A stretch of DNA of 64,000 nt from Gordonia amicalis NBRC 100051 = JCM 11271 (GTDB lineage: Bacteria > Actinomycetota > Actinomycetes > Mycobacteriales > Mycobacteriaceae). The stretch spans positions 118,080-182,079 of the forward strand of contig NZ_BANS01000016.1 of the NCBI RefSeq assembly GCF_000332995.1, in the 5' to 3' direction. Below, piece after piece: positions 1-8,620 of the stretch. The translations under genes and the position numbers were made by a program. The stretch's first letter is position 1, and each line of letters opens with the position of its first letter. The notes under the pieces are model-generated. The model was not told where the DNA came from, did not search any database, and saw only the letters and a program-made list of their open reading frames with translations.

Positions 1-1
1 C

Positions 2-652
2 CGCATCGGCACCCGGGACCGCGGTGACGTCTGGTCCTCGTCCGTCGGGTGGCGCGTCGGCGAACCCGCGCCGGTGGTGACCAGACTCGTGAGCGGCGGA
101 CATCACTCCACCGTCTCGATCCGCGTTGAACGTGCTGACGCGCACTCTGTTTCGGGAACAGCCACGGTCACCGCGGAGGGTGTCGAAGGCGACGCGTCGT
201 GGTCCGCCGACGTCGTCTACCTGCCCGCGCGGCCAGGTGACGGCCCGAACTCCGACCGGCTCATCGTCGACGGGATCAGTCAATCGTGGTCGTCGACGCT
301 GATCGGCGAATCCTGGTGGGTGTCGGGCCCGTCCGGCGCGTGGGTCCTCGACCTGGCCCGCCCGCTCCTCGACGAGGCCGCCGACGAACGGGCCGGCGAG
401 ATCGTCAGCCCGATGCCGGGCACCGTCGTCGCCGTGGGTGTCACCTCCGGCGACGAGGTGAGCAGCGGCGCATCCGTCGTGGTCGTCGAGGCGATGAAGA
501 TGGAACACGCCCTGACCGCGCCGGTCGACGGGACCGTCGACATCACGGTGTCGGTGGGTGACAAAGTGGATGCCGGACAGATCCTCGCCGTGGTCACGCC
601 GGCTTCGGTGGCCGATCCGAAAGAACCCGTCGATGCCACCGCCCCTTCGTGA
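2..652 (+). CDS. accA1: Acyl-CoA carboxylase alpha subunit, C-terminal part (5' end outside window)
   Basis: The frame is open from the window edge, so only the C-terminal end of a biotin-dependent carboxylase alpha chain is present. The last ~75 residues form a biotinyl domain with the EAMKMEH motif; the lysine codon that would carry biotin is at 497-499. In the family this chain carboxylates biotin with ATP and bicarbonate, and a partner beta chain transfers CO2 to an acyl-CoA. The downstream genes match the mycobacterial accD1-accA1-fadE19-MaoC-citE order used for leucine breakdown, so 3-methylcrotonyl-CoA is the likely substrate (inference). Confidence 0.9.
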   Translation, partial: RIGTRDRGDVWSSSVGWRVGEPAPVVTRLVSGGHHSTVSIRVERADAHSVSGTATVTAEGVEGDASWSADVVYLPARPGDGPNSDRLIVDGISQSWSSTLIGESWWVSGPSGAWVLDLARPLLDEAADERAGEIVSPMPGTVVAVGVTSGDEVSSGASVVVVEAMKMEHALTAPVDGTVDITVSVGDKVDAGQILAVVTPASVADPKEPVDATAPS

Positions 653-733
653 CGGCCCTCCGCAGGCTCCGGGCCTCCTCAGGGAGCGAAGGGGTGACGG
701 CCCTCCGCAAGCGACGAGCCTCGAAGGGCTCGG
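649..733. repeat. Intergenic repeat with two 16-bp direct repeats
   Basis: GTGACGGCCCTCCGCA occurs at 649-664, overlapping the carboxylase stop codon, and again at 694-709. The segment GACGGCCCTCC...GGGCCTCCTCAGGG (651-684) recurs at 29708-29732 without the central nine bases, and a degenerate form occurs in the 15.8-16.1 kb repeats. It looks like a dispersed non-coding repeat family of this genome. Confidence 0.6.
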
Positions 734-775
734 AACCAACCGAACACCAAAGTGACAAGAGCGAATAGGACTCTC

Positions 776-1921
776 ATGGAACTCACGCAGGAGTACACCG
801 ACCTCATCGAGACGGTGCGCGACTTCGCGCAGACCGTGGTGGCGCCGGTGGCCGCGAAACACGATGCCGACCACACCTTCCCGTATGAGGTCATCGCCCA
901 GATGGGCAAGATGGGGCTCTTCGGGCTGCCGTTCCCCGAGGAGTACGGGGGCATGGGCGGTGACTACTTCGCGCTGGCCCTCGCGCTGGAAGAACTCGGC
1001 AAGGTCGACCAGTCCGTGGCCATCACCCTCGAGGCCGGGGTGAGCCTGGGTGCGATGCCGATCTATCGTTTCGGCACCGAGGAGCAGAAGCAGCAGTACC
1101 TGCCCGACCTCACCGCCGGCACGGCACTCGCCGGTTTCGGCCTGACCGAACCGGGTGCGGGCTCCGACGCCGGTGCCACCGCGACCACCGCCCGCGACGA
1201 CGGTGACTCATGGATCATCAACGGCGGCAAGCAGTTCATCACCAATTCGGGCACCGACATCACCTCGCTGGTGACGGTCACCGCGGTGACCGGGGTCAAG
1301 GAGAACGGCAAGAAGGAGATCTCGACGATCATCGTGCCGTCGGGAACGCCCGGATTCACCGCCGAACCGGCCTACAACAAGGTCGGCTGGAACGCCTCGG
1401 ACACCCATCCGCTCACGTTCACCGACGTGCGGGTGCCCAAGGAGAACCTGCTCGGCGAACGCGGGCGCGGCTACGCCAACTTCCTGTCGATCCTCGACGA
1501 GGGACGCATCGCGATCGCCGCCCTCGCCACCGGTGCCGCACAGGGTTGCGTCGACGAAAGCGTCAAGTACGCCAAGGAGCGTCAGTCGTTCGGCAAGCCG
1601 ATCGGGGAGTACCAGTCGGTGTCCTTCGCCATCGCCCGGATGGAGGCGCGGGCGCACGTCGCGCGGACCGCCTACTACGACGCGGCGGCGAAGATGCTGG
1701 CAGGCAAGCCCTTCAAGAAGGAGGCGTCGATCGCGAAGCTGGTGGCCAGCGAGGCGGCGATGGACAACGCGCGCGTCGCCACCCAGATCCACGGCGGCTA
1801 CGGATTCATGAACGACTACCCGGTCGCGCGCCACTACCGCGACTCCAAGATCCTCGAGATCGGCGAAGGCACCACCGAGGTGCAGCTGATGCTCATCGCC
1901 CGAGAATTGGGATTCGCATGA
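776..1921 (+). CDS. fadE19: Acyl-CoA dehydrogenase (FadE19-like)
   Basis: A flavoprotein of 381 residues that oxidises an acyl-CoA to the 2,3-enoyl-CoA. The family's FAD/substrate signature (GFGLTEPGAGSDAG) and the C-terminal IGEGTTEVQ motif are present. The glutamate in GEGT occupies the usual MCAD/SCAD catalytic position; isovaleryl-CoA dehydrogenases normally have a small residue there, so the exact branched substrate is uncertain. I chose ATG 776 because AGGA lies 5 nt upstream; an in-frame GTG at 752 has no ribosome binding site. The stop overlaps the next start (ATGA). Operon context argues for a branched acyl-CoA from leucine or valine/isoleucine. Confidence 0.9.
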   Translation: MELTQEYTDLIETVRDFAQTVVAPVAAKHDADHTFPYEVIAQMGKMGLFGLPFPEEYGGMGGDYFALALALEELGKVDQSVAITLEAGVSLGAMPIYRFGTEEQKQQYLPDLTAGTALAGFGLTEPGAGSDAGATATTARDDGDSWIINGGKQFITNSGTDITSLVTVTAVTGVKENGKKEISTIIVPSGTPGFTAEPAYNKVGWNASDTHPLTFTDVRVPKENLLGERGRGYANFLSILDEGRIAIAALATGAAQGCVDESVKYAKERQSFGKPIGEYQSVSFAIARMEARAHVARTAYYDAAAKMLAGKPFKKEASIAKLVASEAAMDNARVATQIHGGYGFMNDYPVARHYRDSKILEIGEGTTEVQLMLIARELGFA

Positions 1922-2418
1922 GCGAGACCGACCAGACACCCGTGAACCGCGTCGTCCAGCGCGGACTCTGGTTCGAGGAGTTCACCGAGGGCACACTCTA
2001 CGAACACCGGCCGGGCCGCACCGTGACCGAGGCCGACAACGTGCTGTTCACCACGCTCACCATGAACACCCAGGCCCTGCACCTCGACGCCGCCTGGTCG
2101 GCGCAGCAAGCCGGCTTCGGTGGACAGCGCCTGATCAACTCGATGTTCACGCTGTCCACGATCGTGGGCCTGTCGGTCAGCCAGCTGACACAGGGCACAC
2201 TGGTGGCCAACCTCGGATTCTCCGAGGTCGCGTTCCCCGCGCCGCTGTTCGCCGGTGACACGTTGTACGCCGAGACCCTGTGCACCGGTAAACGCGAATC
2301 CCGGTCGAGGCCGGGGGAGGGCGTGGTGAACTTGACCCACATCGGACGCAATCAGCACGGCGAGGTCGTCGCGCGAGCCGCGCGGGCCACGTTGGTGCGC
2401 AAGCAACCTACGGAGTGA
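1918..2418 (+). CDS. MaoC-family enoyl-CoA hydratase (Rv2499c-like)
   Basis: A 166-residue hot-dog fold hydratase whose central helix region (TEADNVLFTTLTMNTQALH) fits the MaoC active-site segment. In the syntenic M. tuberculosis cluster the equivalent protein hydrates methylglutaconyl-CoA/itaconyl-CoA-type substrates. Here it sits between an acyl-CoA dehydrogenase and a CitE-type lyase, which fits the hydration step before C-C cleavage. Its start overlaps the previous stop by 4 nt, so translation is probably coupled. Substrate assignment is by synteny only. Confidence 0.85.
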   Translation: MSETDQTPVNRVVQRGLWFEEFTEGTLYEHRPGRTVTEADNVLFTTLTMNTQALHLDAAWSAQQAGFGGQRLINSMFTLSTIVGLSVSQLTQGTLVANLGFSEVAFPAPLFAGDTLYAETLCTGKRESRSRPGEGVVNLTHIGRNQHGEVVARAARATLVRKQPTE

Positions 2419-2423
2419 CGAAG

Positions 2424-3344
2424 ATGTTCTTCGACGGACCCGCCGACAACTCGCTCGTGAGCGGAGCGAATCTGGGTGATTCCCAGCTGGCCAACGCCTG
2501 GCTACCCGCCGGGCCGGCCCTGCTGTTCTGCCCGGCCGACCGGCCGGAGCGCTACCAGAAGGCTCTCGATCGCGCCGACGTCGTCATCCTCGACCTCGAG
2601 GACGCGGTGTCGCCGGCGAATCGCGCGGTGGCCCGGGAGGCGTTGATCGCCAACCCGATCGACCCCGACCGCACGATCGTGCGGATCAACCCGGCCGGCA
2701 CCGGCGACTACCGTCGCGACCTCGCCGCGGTCTCCGAGACGAACTACCGCGTCGTCATGCAGGCCAAGTCGGAGGACGTGGCGTCGATCCTGGACACCGC
2801 ATTCCAGACGATCGCGCTGATCGAGACACCGCTCGGTGCCACCCGCGCCAACGACATCGCCGCCACCTCGACCTGCATCGGACTCATGTGGGGCGCCGAG
2901 GACCTGGTCGCCGGACTCGGCGGGACGTCGAGCCGATTCGGCCCCGACGAGCCGCGGGCCGGCGAGTACCGCGACGTCGCCGCCTGGGTACGGTCGATGG
3001 TCCGCATCGCGGCCGCCGCGCACGGCAAGTTCGCCGTGGACTCGGTGCATCTCGACATCGGCGACGTCGACGGCCTGATCGACGAGGTGCGGGACGCGGT
3101 GGCCCTCGGCTACACCGCGACCGCGTGCATCCACCCGTCGCAGGTCGAGCACATCCGCGCGGGCTACCAACCGTCCGAGGAGTCGATCGCGTGGGCGCGC
3201 AGGGTCATCGACGGTTCCGCGGAACACAACGGCGGCGTCTTCAGCCTCGACGGCCAGATGATCGACGGTCCGGTGCTCCGGCAGGCCGAGGTCGTGCTGT
3301 CCCGGCTGACCGAACGACCGACCGTGAACGCCGAGGACTCCTGA
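2424..3344 (+). CDS. citE: CitE/HpcH-type beta-hydroxyacyl-CoA lyase (Rv2498c-like)
   Basis: A TIM-barrel lyase of 306 residues with the N-terminal PADRPERYQKA...DVVILDLEDAV signature and the acidic metal-binding segment MWGAEDLVAGLGG. No citrate lyase alpha or gamma subunit lies nearby, so it is a stand-alone CitE-like protein. The characterised M. tuberculosis homologue cleaves (R)-HMG-CoA and (S)-citramalyl-CoA, in leucine and itaconate breakdown. Cleavage of HMG-CoA would give acetoacetate plus acetyl-CoA, which matches the acetoacetyl-CoA synthetase two genes on. ATG 2424 is preferred over GTG 2415 because GGAG lies 8 nt before it. Confidence 0.87.
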   Translation: MFFDGPADNSLVSGANLGDSQLANAWLPAGPALLFCPADRPERYQKALDRADVVILDLEDAVSPANRAVAREALIANPIDPDRTIVRINPAGTGDYRRDLAAVSETNYRVVMQAKSEDVASILDTAFQTIALIETPLGATRANDIAATSTCIGLMWGAEDLVAGLGGTSSRFGPDEPRAGEYRDVAAWVRSMVRIAAAAHGKFAVDSVHLDIGDVDGLIDEVRDAVALGYTATACIHPSQVEHIRAGYQPSEESIAWARRVIDGSAEHNGGVFSLDGQMIDGPVLRQAEVVLSRLTERPTVNAEDS

Positions 3345-3412
3345 TCCACCTGCGACTCCTGATCCACCTGCACTGACTCGTTCGCGACATCCCCGAGAGA
3401 CCGGAGCATGCC

Positions 3413-5068
3413 ATGAGCAACGACGCTCACGCCCAGAACCTCGCACACACCCACGGACCGCAGAGTCCGGCCCTGCTGACGGACACGATCGGCGTGACCC
3501 TGGCGCGGACCGTCGAGAGATACGGCGACCACATCGCGCTGATCGACGCCGCGGCGGATCGGCAGTGGACCTACACCGAATTCCACCGTGACGTAAGGGC
3601 ATTGGCCGCCGGCCTGCTGCGCCTCGGGGTGGCGCCGGGGGATCGCATCGGCCTGTGGGCGCCCAACCGGTTCGAGTGGGTTCTCACCCAGTACGCCACC
3701 GCCGAGATCGGCGCGATCCTGGTGAACCTGAACCCGGCCTACCGCCAGAACGAGATCGAGTACGCCCTGAAGCAGTCCGGATCGAGCGTCGTCCTCGCCG
3801 CCGAGCGGTTCAAGGACTCGGGCTACGCGTCGATGCTGGCGGAGGCGCGCCCGCACTGTCCGGACCTGCGAACCGTGGTGACCTTCGAGTCCACAGACTG
3901 GGCGGACCTGACCGCCACCCCCTCCGACGAGGAGCTGGCACGCGTCGCCGACATCGCGGCGTCGTTGTCCGCCGACGACCCGATCAACATCCAGTACACC
4001 TCGGGCACAACGGGATTCCCCAAGGGGGCGACGCTGTCGCATCGCAACATCGGGAACAACGGCTACCTCGTCGGTGAGCTGCTCGACTACACCGCCGAGG
4101 ACCGCATCTGCCTGCCGGTGCCGTTCTACCACTGCTTCGGGATGGTCATGGGCAACCTCGCCGCCACCAGTCACGGTGCGGCCATGGTGATCCCGGGCCC
4201 GGCCTTCGACCCGCGGGCAACACTGGACGCGGTCGCCGAACACCGCTGCACCAGCCTGTACGGCGTGCCGACGATGTTCATCGCCGAACTCGCGCTGCTC
4301 GACGCGGCCCCCGACGGGTACGCTCCCGACCTCTCGTCGCTGCGCACCGGGATCATGGCCGGTTCACCGTGCCCCGAACAGGTGATGCGCCAGGTGGTCG
4401 ATCGCATGCACATGAGCGAGGTCTCCATCTGCTACGGCATGACCGAGACATCGCCGGTGTCCACCCAGACCAGGGTCGACGACCCGCTCGAGTTGCGCGT
4501 CACCACCGTCGGCCAGGTCGGACCGCACCTCGAGATCAAGATCGTCGCCCCCGGCACCGGGGAAACGCTCGGACGCAACGAGACCGGTGAACTGTGCACG
4601 CGCGGCTACTCGGTGATGACCGGCTACTGGAACGACCCGGAGAAGACCGCCGAGGCCATCGACGCCGACGGGTGGATGCACACCGGCGACCTCGCCGAGA
4701 TGGACGACGCCGGCTACGTCCGGATCACCGGCCGGATCAAGGACATGGTGATCCGCGGCGGCGAGAACATCTACCCGCGCGAGATCGAGGAATTCCTCTA
4801 CACCCATCCCGACATCCTCGACGCCCAGGTCATCGGTGTCCCGGACGAGAAGTACGGGGAGGAACTCATGGCGTGGGTCCGACTCCGCGACCACGCAACC
4901 GATCTCACCGCGGAGGACGTGCGCGCCTTCGCCGACGGCAAGATCGCCCGGCACAAGATCCCGCGATACGTCCACGTGGTCAAGGAATTCCCCATGACCG
5001 TCACCGGAAAGGTACGCAAGGTCGCGATGCGCGAAGAGGCCACCTCCATCCTGGAGGACCTGAGATGA
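3413..5068 (+). CDS. AMP-binding acyl-CoA ligase (FadD-type)
   Basis: An adenylate-forming ligase of 551 residues. Motif A3 (YTSGTTGFPKG, about residues 197-207), the YGMTE motif and the C-terminal TGRIKDMVIRGGENIYP hinge and lysine-bearing end (MTVTGKVRK) are all present, so it should be active. It activates a carboxylic acid with ATP and CoA. The substrate cannot be read from sequence; the operon suggests a short or branched acid. The stop overlaps the next start (ATGA at 5065-5068). Confidence 0.88.
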   Translation: MSNDAHAQNLAHTHGPQSPALLTDTIGVTLARTVERYGDHIALIDAAADRQWTYTEFHRDVRALAAGLLRLGVAPGDRIGLWAPNRFEWVLTQYATAEIGAILVNLNPAYRQNEIEYALKQSGSSVVLAAERFKDSGYASMLAEARPHCPDLRTVVTFESTDWADLTATPSDEELARVADIAASLSADDPINIQYTSGTTGFPKGATLSHRNIGNNGYLVGELLDYTAEDRICLPVPFYHCFGMVMGNLAATSHGAAMVIPGPAFDPRATLDAVAEHRCTSLYGVPTMFIAELALLDAAPDGYAPDLSSLRTGIMAGSPCPEQVMRQVVDRMHMSEVSICYGMTETSPVSTQTRVDDPLELRVTTVGQVGPHLEIKIVAPGTGETLGRNETGELCTRGYSVMTGYWNDPEKTAEAIDADGWMHTGDLAEMDDAGYVRITGRIKDMVIRGGENIYPREIEEFLYTHPDILDAQVIGVPDEKYGEELMAWVRLRDHATDLTAEDVRAFADGKIARHKIPRYVHVVKEFPMTVTGKVRKVAMREEATSILEDLR

Positions 5069-7083
5069 CCGGTGCGTCCCGGTCGGGTGACCGGCAGACG
5101 AGTACGGCGCTGCGGGCCGACGAGCCCGCGATGGACCGGTTCCGCCGGCTCGTCGAGGACCGTTTCGGTGCGCGCACCGCGGATTACGACGAGCTCTGGT
5201 CGTGGTCGGTGCGGCAGCCGGCACAGTTCTGGCGAGCACTGTGGGAGTTCTTCGACCTCGACGCGCTGGCGGCCGAACCCCTCGCCGAGGGCGACGCAGC
5301 GGTCCTCGGCGACGCCCGGATGCCCGGCGCGCAGTGGTTTCCCGGCATCCGCTTGAACTACGTCAGCCAGGTCCTGCGCCACGCCGACCTTCCCGGTGCC
5401 GCCATCGTCGGACTCGACGAAGCCGGGGAACGCTCCGAGATCGCCTGGTCGGAATTGCCGGGAATGGTTGCCGCCCTGGCCACGACGCTGCGTGAGCAGG
5501 GGATCGGTCCCGGCGACGTCGTGGCCGCCTACCTTCCCGACATCCCCGAGGCGGTCGTCGCCTTCCTCGCCACCGCGAGCCTCGGCGCCATCTGGTCCGG
5601 ATGCGGTCAGGACTACGCACCCCAGGGCGCCGCGAGCCGCCTCGGCCAATTGCACCCGAAGGTCTTGTTCAGCGCCGCGGGTTACCGCTACGGCGGCAAG
5701 GACATCGACAAGCGTTCCGACAGTGCGGAACTGGCGAGCCTGCTGCCGGAGCTGGTCGCGCACATCACGATCGGCGGGGACGCCGACACCGTCTCGGACG
5801 GGGGCCCGGCACGCATCGACTACGCCGACGCCCTCACCACGGATGCCGGTGACGCGGAACCGGTCCTCGTGGACTTCGACCATCCCCTCTGGATCTTGTT
5901 CAGCTCGGGGACGACCGGACGCCCCAAGGGGATCGTGCACGGTCACGGCGGCGTCGTCGTCGAACATCTCAAGGCGGGTGCGCTGCACGGCGACCTGTCC
6001 TCGGACGACGTGTTCTTCTGGCAGACCGCGCTCAGCTGGATGATGTGGAACTACCAGGTCGCCGGTCTGCTCTGCGGGGCACGGATCATCTGCTACAGCG
6101 GTTCTCCCCTCTACCCGGACGCCGACCGGCTCTGGCAGATCGTCGCCGATGAGAAGGTCACCTACTTCGGCACCTCGCCCGGTCAGCTACAGGCATCTCG
6201 CAAGGCCGGCCTCGAACCGGGCCGCGACCACGACCTGTCTCGGCTGCGCGCCCTGGGCAGTACGGGCTCCTCGCTCGCCGCCGACCTCTTCACCTGGGTC
6301 GACGACCACGTGAAAGGCGGACTGCCGATCTCGTCGATCAGCGGGGGCACCGACATCGTGTCGGCCTTCGCCGGCGGATCGATCGGTGCCCCGGTGGTGC
6401 CGGGCGAGTTGTCGGTCCGCTATCTCGGTGTCGCGCTGCAGAGCTGGGCCCCGGACGGCACACCGCTCGTCGGCGAGGTCGGCGAGCTCGTCGTCACCGC
6501 GCCGATGCCGTCGATGCCGGTGCATTTCTGGGACGACCCGGACGGCACCCGCTACCGTTCCGCCTACTTCGACCATGAGTGGGAAGGCCCGACGGCGCAT
6601 CCCGATGGGCCGGTGTGGCGTCACGGCGACTGGGTCACCGTGACCGAGCGCGGCTCACTGGTCATCCACGGTCGCAGCGATGCGACGTTGAACCGGCACG
6701 GAATCCGCATGGGATCGGCCGACATCTACGAGGTCGTGGAGGCCCTCGACGAGATCGCCGAGGCGTTCGTCCTCGGCGTCGACGGACCCGGCGGCGCCTA
6801 CTGGATGCCCCTGTTCGTCACTCTCGTCCCCGACGCGGTCCTCGACGACGCCCTCACCGCGCGGATCGCTGCCGCGGTCCGAGACCGGTTGTCCAAACGC
6901 CATGTGCCCGATGAGGTGATCGAGGCACCCGGTATCCCACACACGCGGACCGGCAAGAAACTCGAGGTTCCGGTCACGGCGATTCTGGCCGGCCGGTCGG
7001 AGGTCAACATCGATCCCAAATCGGTCGACGACTACTCGCTGATCGACTGGTATGCCGAACAGGGCCGAGCTCACCACTGGTGA
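5065..7083 (+). CDS. aacS: Acetoacetyl-CoA synthetase
   Basis: A 672-residue AMP-forming ligase, the usual length for acetoacetate-CoA ligase. Features include the N-terminal ACS-type segment (WSVRQPAQFWRALWEFF), motif LFSSGTTGRPKGIVH, the SGGTD motif typical of this family, and a C-terminal lysine region (TRTGKKLEVPV). It activates acetoacetate in the cytosol. Placement after a lyase that can release acetoacetate from HMG-CoA suggests that it closes leucine catabolism by recapturing acetoacetate as its CoA ester. The overlap with the upstream ligase argues for co-translation. Confidence 0.92.
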   Translation: MTGASRSGDRQTSTALRADEPAMDRFRRLVEDRFGARTADYDELWSWSVRQPAQFWRALWEFFDLDALAAEPLAEGDAAVLGDARMPGAQWFPGIRLNYVSQVLRHADLPGAAIVGLDEAGERSEIAWSELPGMVAALATTLREQGIGPGDVVAAYLPDIPEAVVAFLATASLGAIWSGCGQDYAPQGAASRLGQLHPKVLFSAAGYRYGGKDIDKRSDSAELASLLPELVAHITIGGDADTVSDGGPARIDYADALTTDAGDAEPVLVDFDHPLWILFSSGTTGRPKGIVHGHGGVVVEHLKAGALHGDLSSDDVFFWQTALSWMMWNYQVAGLLCGARIICYSGSPLYPDADRLWQIVADEKVTYFGTSPGQLQASRKAGLEPGRDHDLSRLRALGSTGSSLAADLFTWVDDHVKGGLPISSISGGTDIVSAFAGGSIGAPVVPGELSVRYLGVALQSWAPDGTPLVGEVGELVVTAPMPSMPVHFWDDPDGTRYRSAYFDHEWEGPTAHPDGPVWRHGDWVTVTERGSLVIHGRSDATLNRHGIRMGSADIYEVVEALDEIAEAFVLGVDGPGGAYWMPLFVTLVPDAVLDDALTARIAAAVRDRLSKRHVPDEVIEAPGIPHTRTGKKLEVPVTAILAGRSEVNIDPKSVDDYSLIDWYAEQGRAHHW

Positions 7084-7296
7084 TCGTTGTGCACGAGGAG
7101 CGCATCGTCCCCGCCCGGCATGGGTAGCGTGGACGGTGTCGTCGACGGCAGACGTCGAATCGTTCATGTGACCCGACGGTCACATGTACTACCGTGGGCC
7201 CGGTGTGCCCGTCGGGACGGTGACGGGGGAGATTCCGTCATCACCGGCGCGCGACCCGAGCGAAGAAGACCCAGACGAGCCGACCAGGAGATCGCC

Positions 7297-8481
7297 ATGA
7301 CGTATCCATCGGGGGGCTACGGGCAGCAGCCCGAGTCCGGCCAGTCCTACGGCCAGTACGGGAGTCCCTCGGGCTACCCGCAGGCCGGATCCCAGAACCC
7401 CGGATCGCAGGGGTCGCCGACCTCCGGTTCGGAGCAGTACGGCCAGCAGTACCCGCAGAGTGGTCAGCAGGGTTACGGCCAGAGCCCTCAGCAGAATTAT
7501 GGGCAGCAGTACGGCCAGCAGCAGGGCTATGAACAGCAGTACGGCCAGCAGCAGGGCTATGAACAGCAGGGTTACGGTCAGCAGGGTTACGGCCAGCAGG
7601 GCTACGGCCAGTACGGCTATTCGCAGCAGCCGGCGAAGCCGCCGAGCCAGGGCCTGCCCGCGATCACGCCGACGATCCTGGCCGGCGTCATCGGGCTGTT
7701 CGGGCTCGTCGTGCTGTTCAGCGGCTTCCTCGCCGCCGCCAAGGCCTACGACTTCGAGGTGCAGCTGTTCCAGACGCAGTACAACGCCCCGTACGCGCTG
7801 GTCGCCGTCGCCGGTGTGCTCTCGCTCATCTGGCTGATCCCGGGCGTCAAGGTCGCCGCGGCACCGATCGTCGCATCGCTGACCGTCACGGCGTTCCTGA
7901 TCACGCTGTTCCAGTTCCTCAACGTCGACGACAACGCCTCCGGCGCGATCGTCCTGCTGATCTTCTCGCTCCTCTCGGCGATCCTCGCGATCGTGTGGCT
8001 GCTCGTCGAGGCGGCGGTCATCAAGGTGGCGCCCGCGGTGGGAGCTCCGTCGTCCGCCACCGGACCGATCTCGACCGCGGCGTCGACCGCCGATGCCTCG
8101 GCGAGCCAGCCGGCCGCCGGTCAGGGTCAGGGCGATGCCCAGTCCGCCGCATACGGCACCGGCAGCGGCCAGGCGCAGTACGGCCAGCAGTCGTCGGGCC
8201 AGCAGCCGTCGGCGAACTACGATCCGTCCGCGTACTCGCAGGCGCCCGGCACCGGCCAGAGCGGCTACCCGGGATCGGGCGCCCAGCCGGGACAGGCGTC
8301 GGCGCACAGTGAGTCCGGCTACGGCGGCTACAACCCGGGTCAGTACTCGGCGGGCGCCTCGGGAGCCTCGACCGGTGGTGGCGCGTCGGCGAGCCCGTCG
8401 GAATCGGAGGCCGGTCCGGCCGCCGACCACTCGACCACGGTCTTCCAGAAGCCCGAACCGCCCACGAGCAGCGGTAGCTGA
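7297..8481 (+). CDS. DUF5336 membrane protein (34-kDa antigen / Rv0954-like)
   Basis: A 394-residue protein with a low-complexity N-terminus (about residues 1-115) made of Y-G-Q-Q repeats, four predicted membrane helices (about 125-250), and a second Q/S/G/Y-rich tail. The core matches DUF5336, the mycobacterial 34-kDa antigen family; Rv0954 has been placed in the mycobacterial divisome. It is followed by a PerM homologue and purN-purH exactly as in M. tuberculosis. ATG 7297 is preceded by AGGAG at 7286-7290. The tyrosine/glutamine repeats resemble prion-like domains. Confidence 0.85.
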   Translation: MTYPSGGYGQQPESGQSYGQYGSPSGYPQAGSQNPGSQGSPTSGSEQYGQQYPQSGQQGYGQSPQQNYGQQYGQQQGYEQQYGQQQGYEQQGYGQQGYGQQGYGQYGYSQQPAKPPSQGLPAITPTILAGVIGLFGLVVLFSGFLAAAKAYDFEVQLFQTQYNAPYALVAVAGVLSLIWLIPGVKVAAAPIVASLTVTAFLITLFQFLNVDDNASGAIVLLIFSLLSAILAIVWLLVEAAVIKVAPAVGAPSSATGPISTAASTADASASQPAAGQGQGDAQSAAYGTGSGQAQYGQQSSGQQPSANYDPSAYSQAPGTGQSGYPGSGAQPGQASAHSESGYGGYNPGQYSAGASGASTGGGASASPSESEAGPAADHSTTVFQKPEPPTSSGS

Positions 8482-8620
8482 TCGGAGGCATACGAGGGTG
8501 CCCCGCCGACACTCGTCGGCGGGGCACCGTCGTGTTCGGGGCCGGCTCTCGTGACCTGAGACGCTTTCCGTCTCATCGCGGCGCGTCTCCGACGGCCCGG
8601 CGGCCACCCGTGCCACGCTC

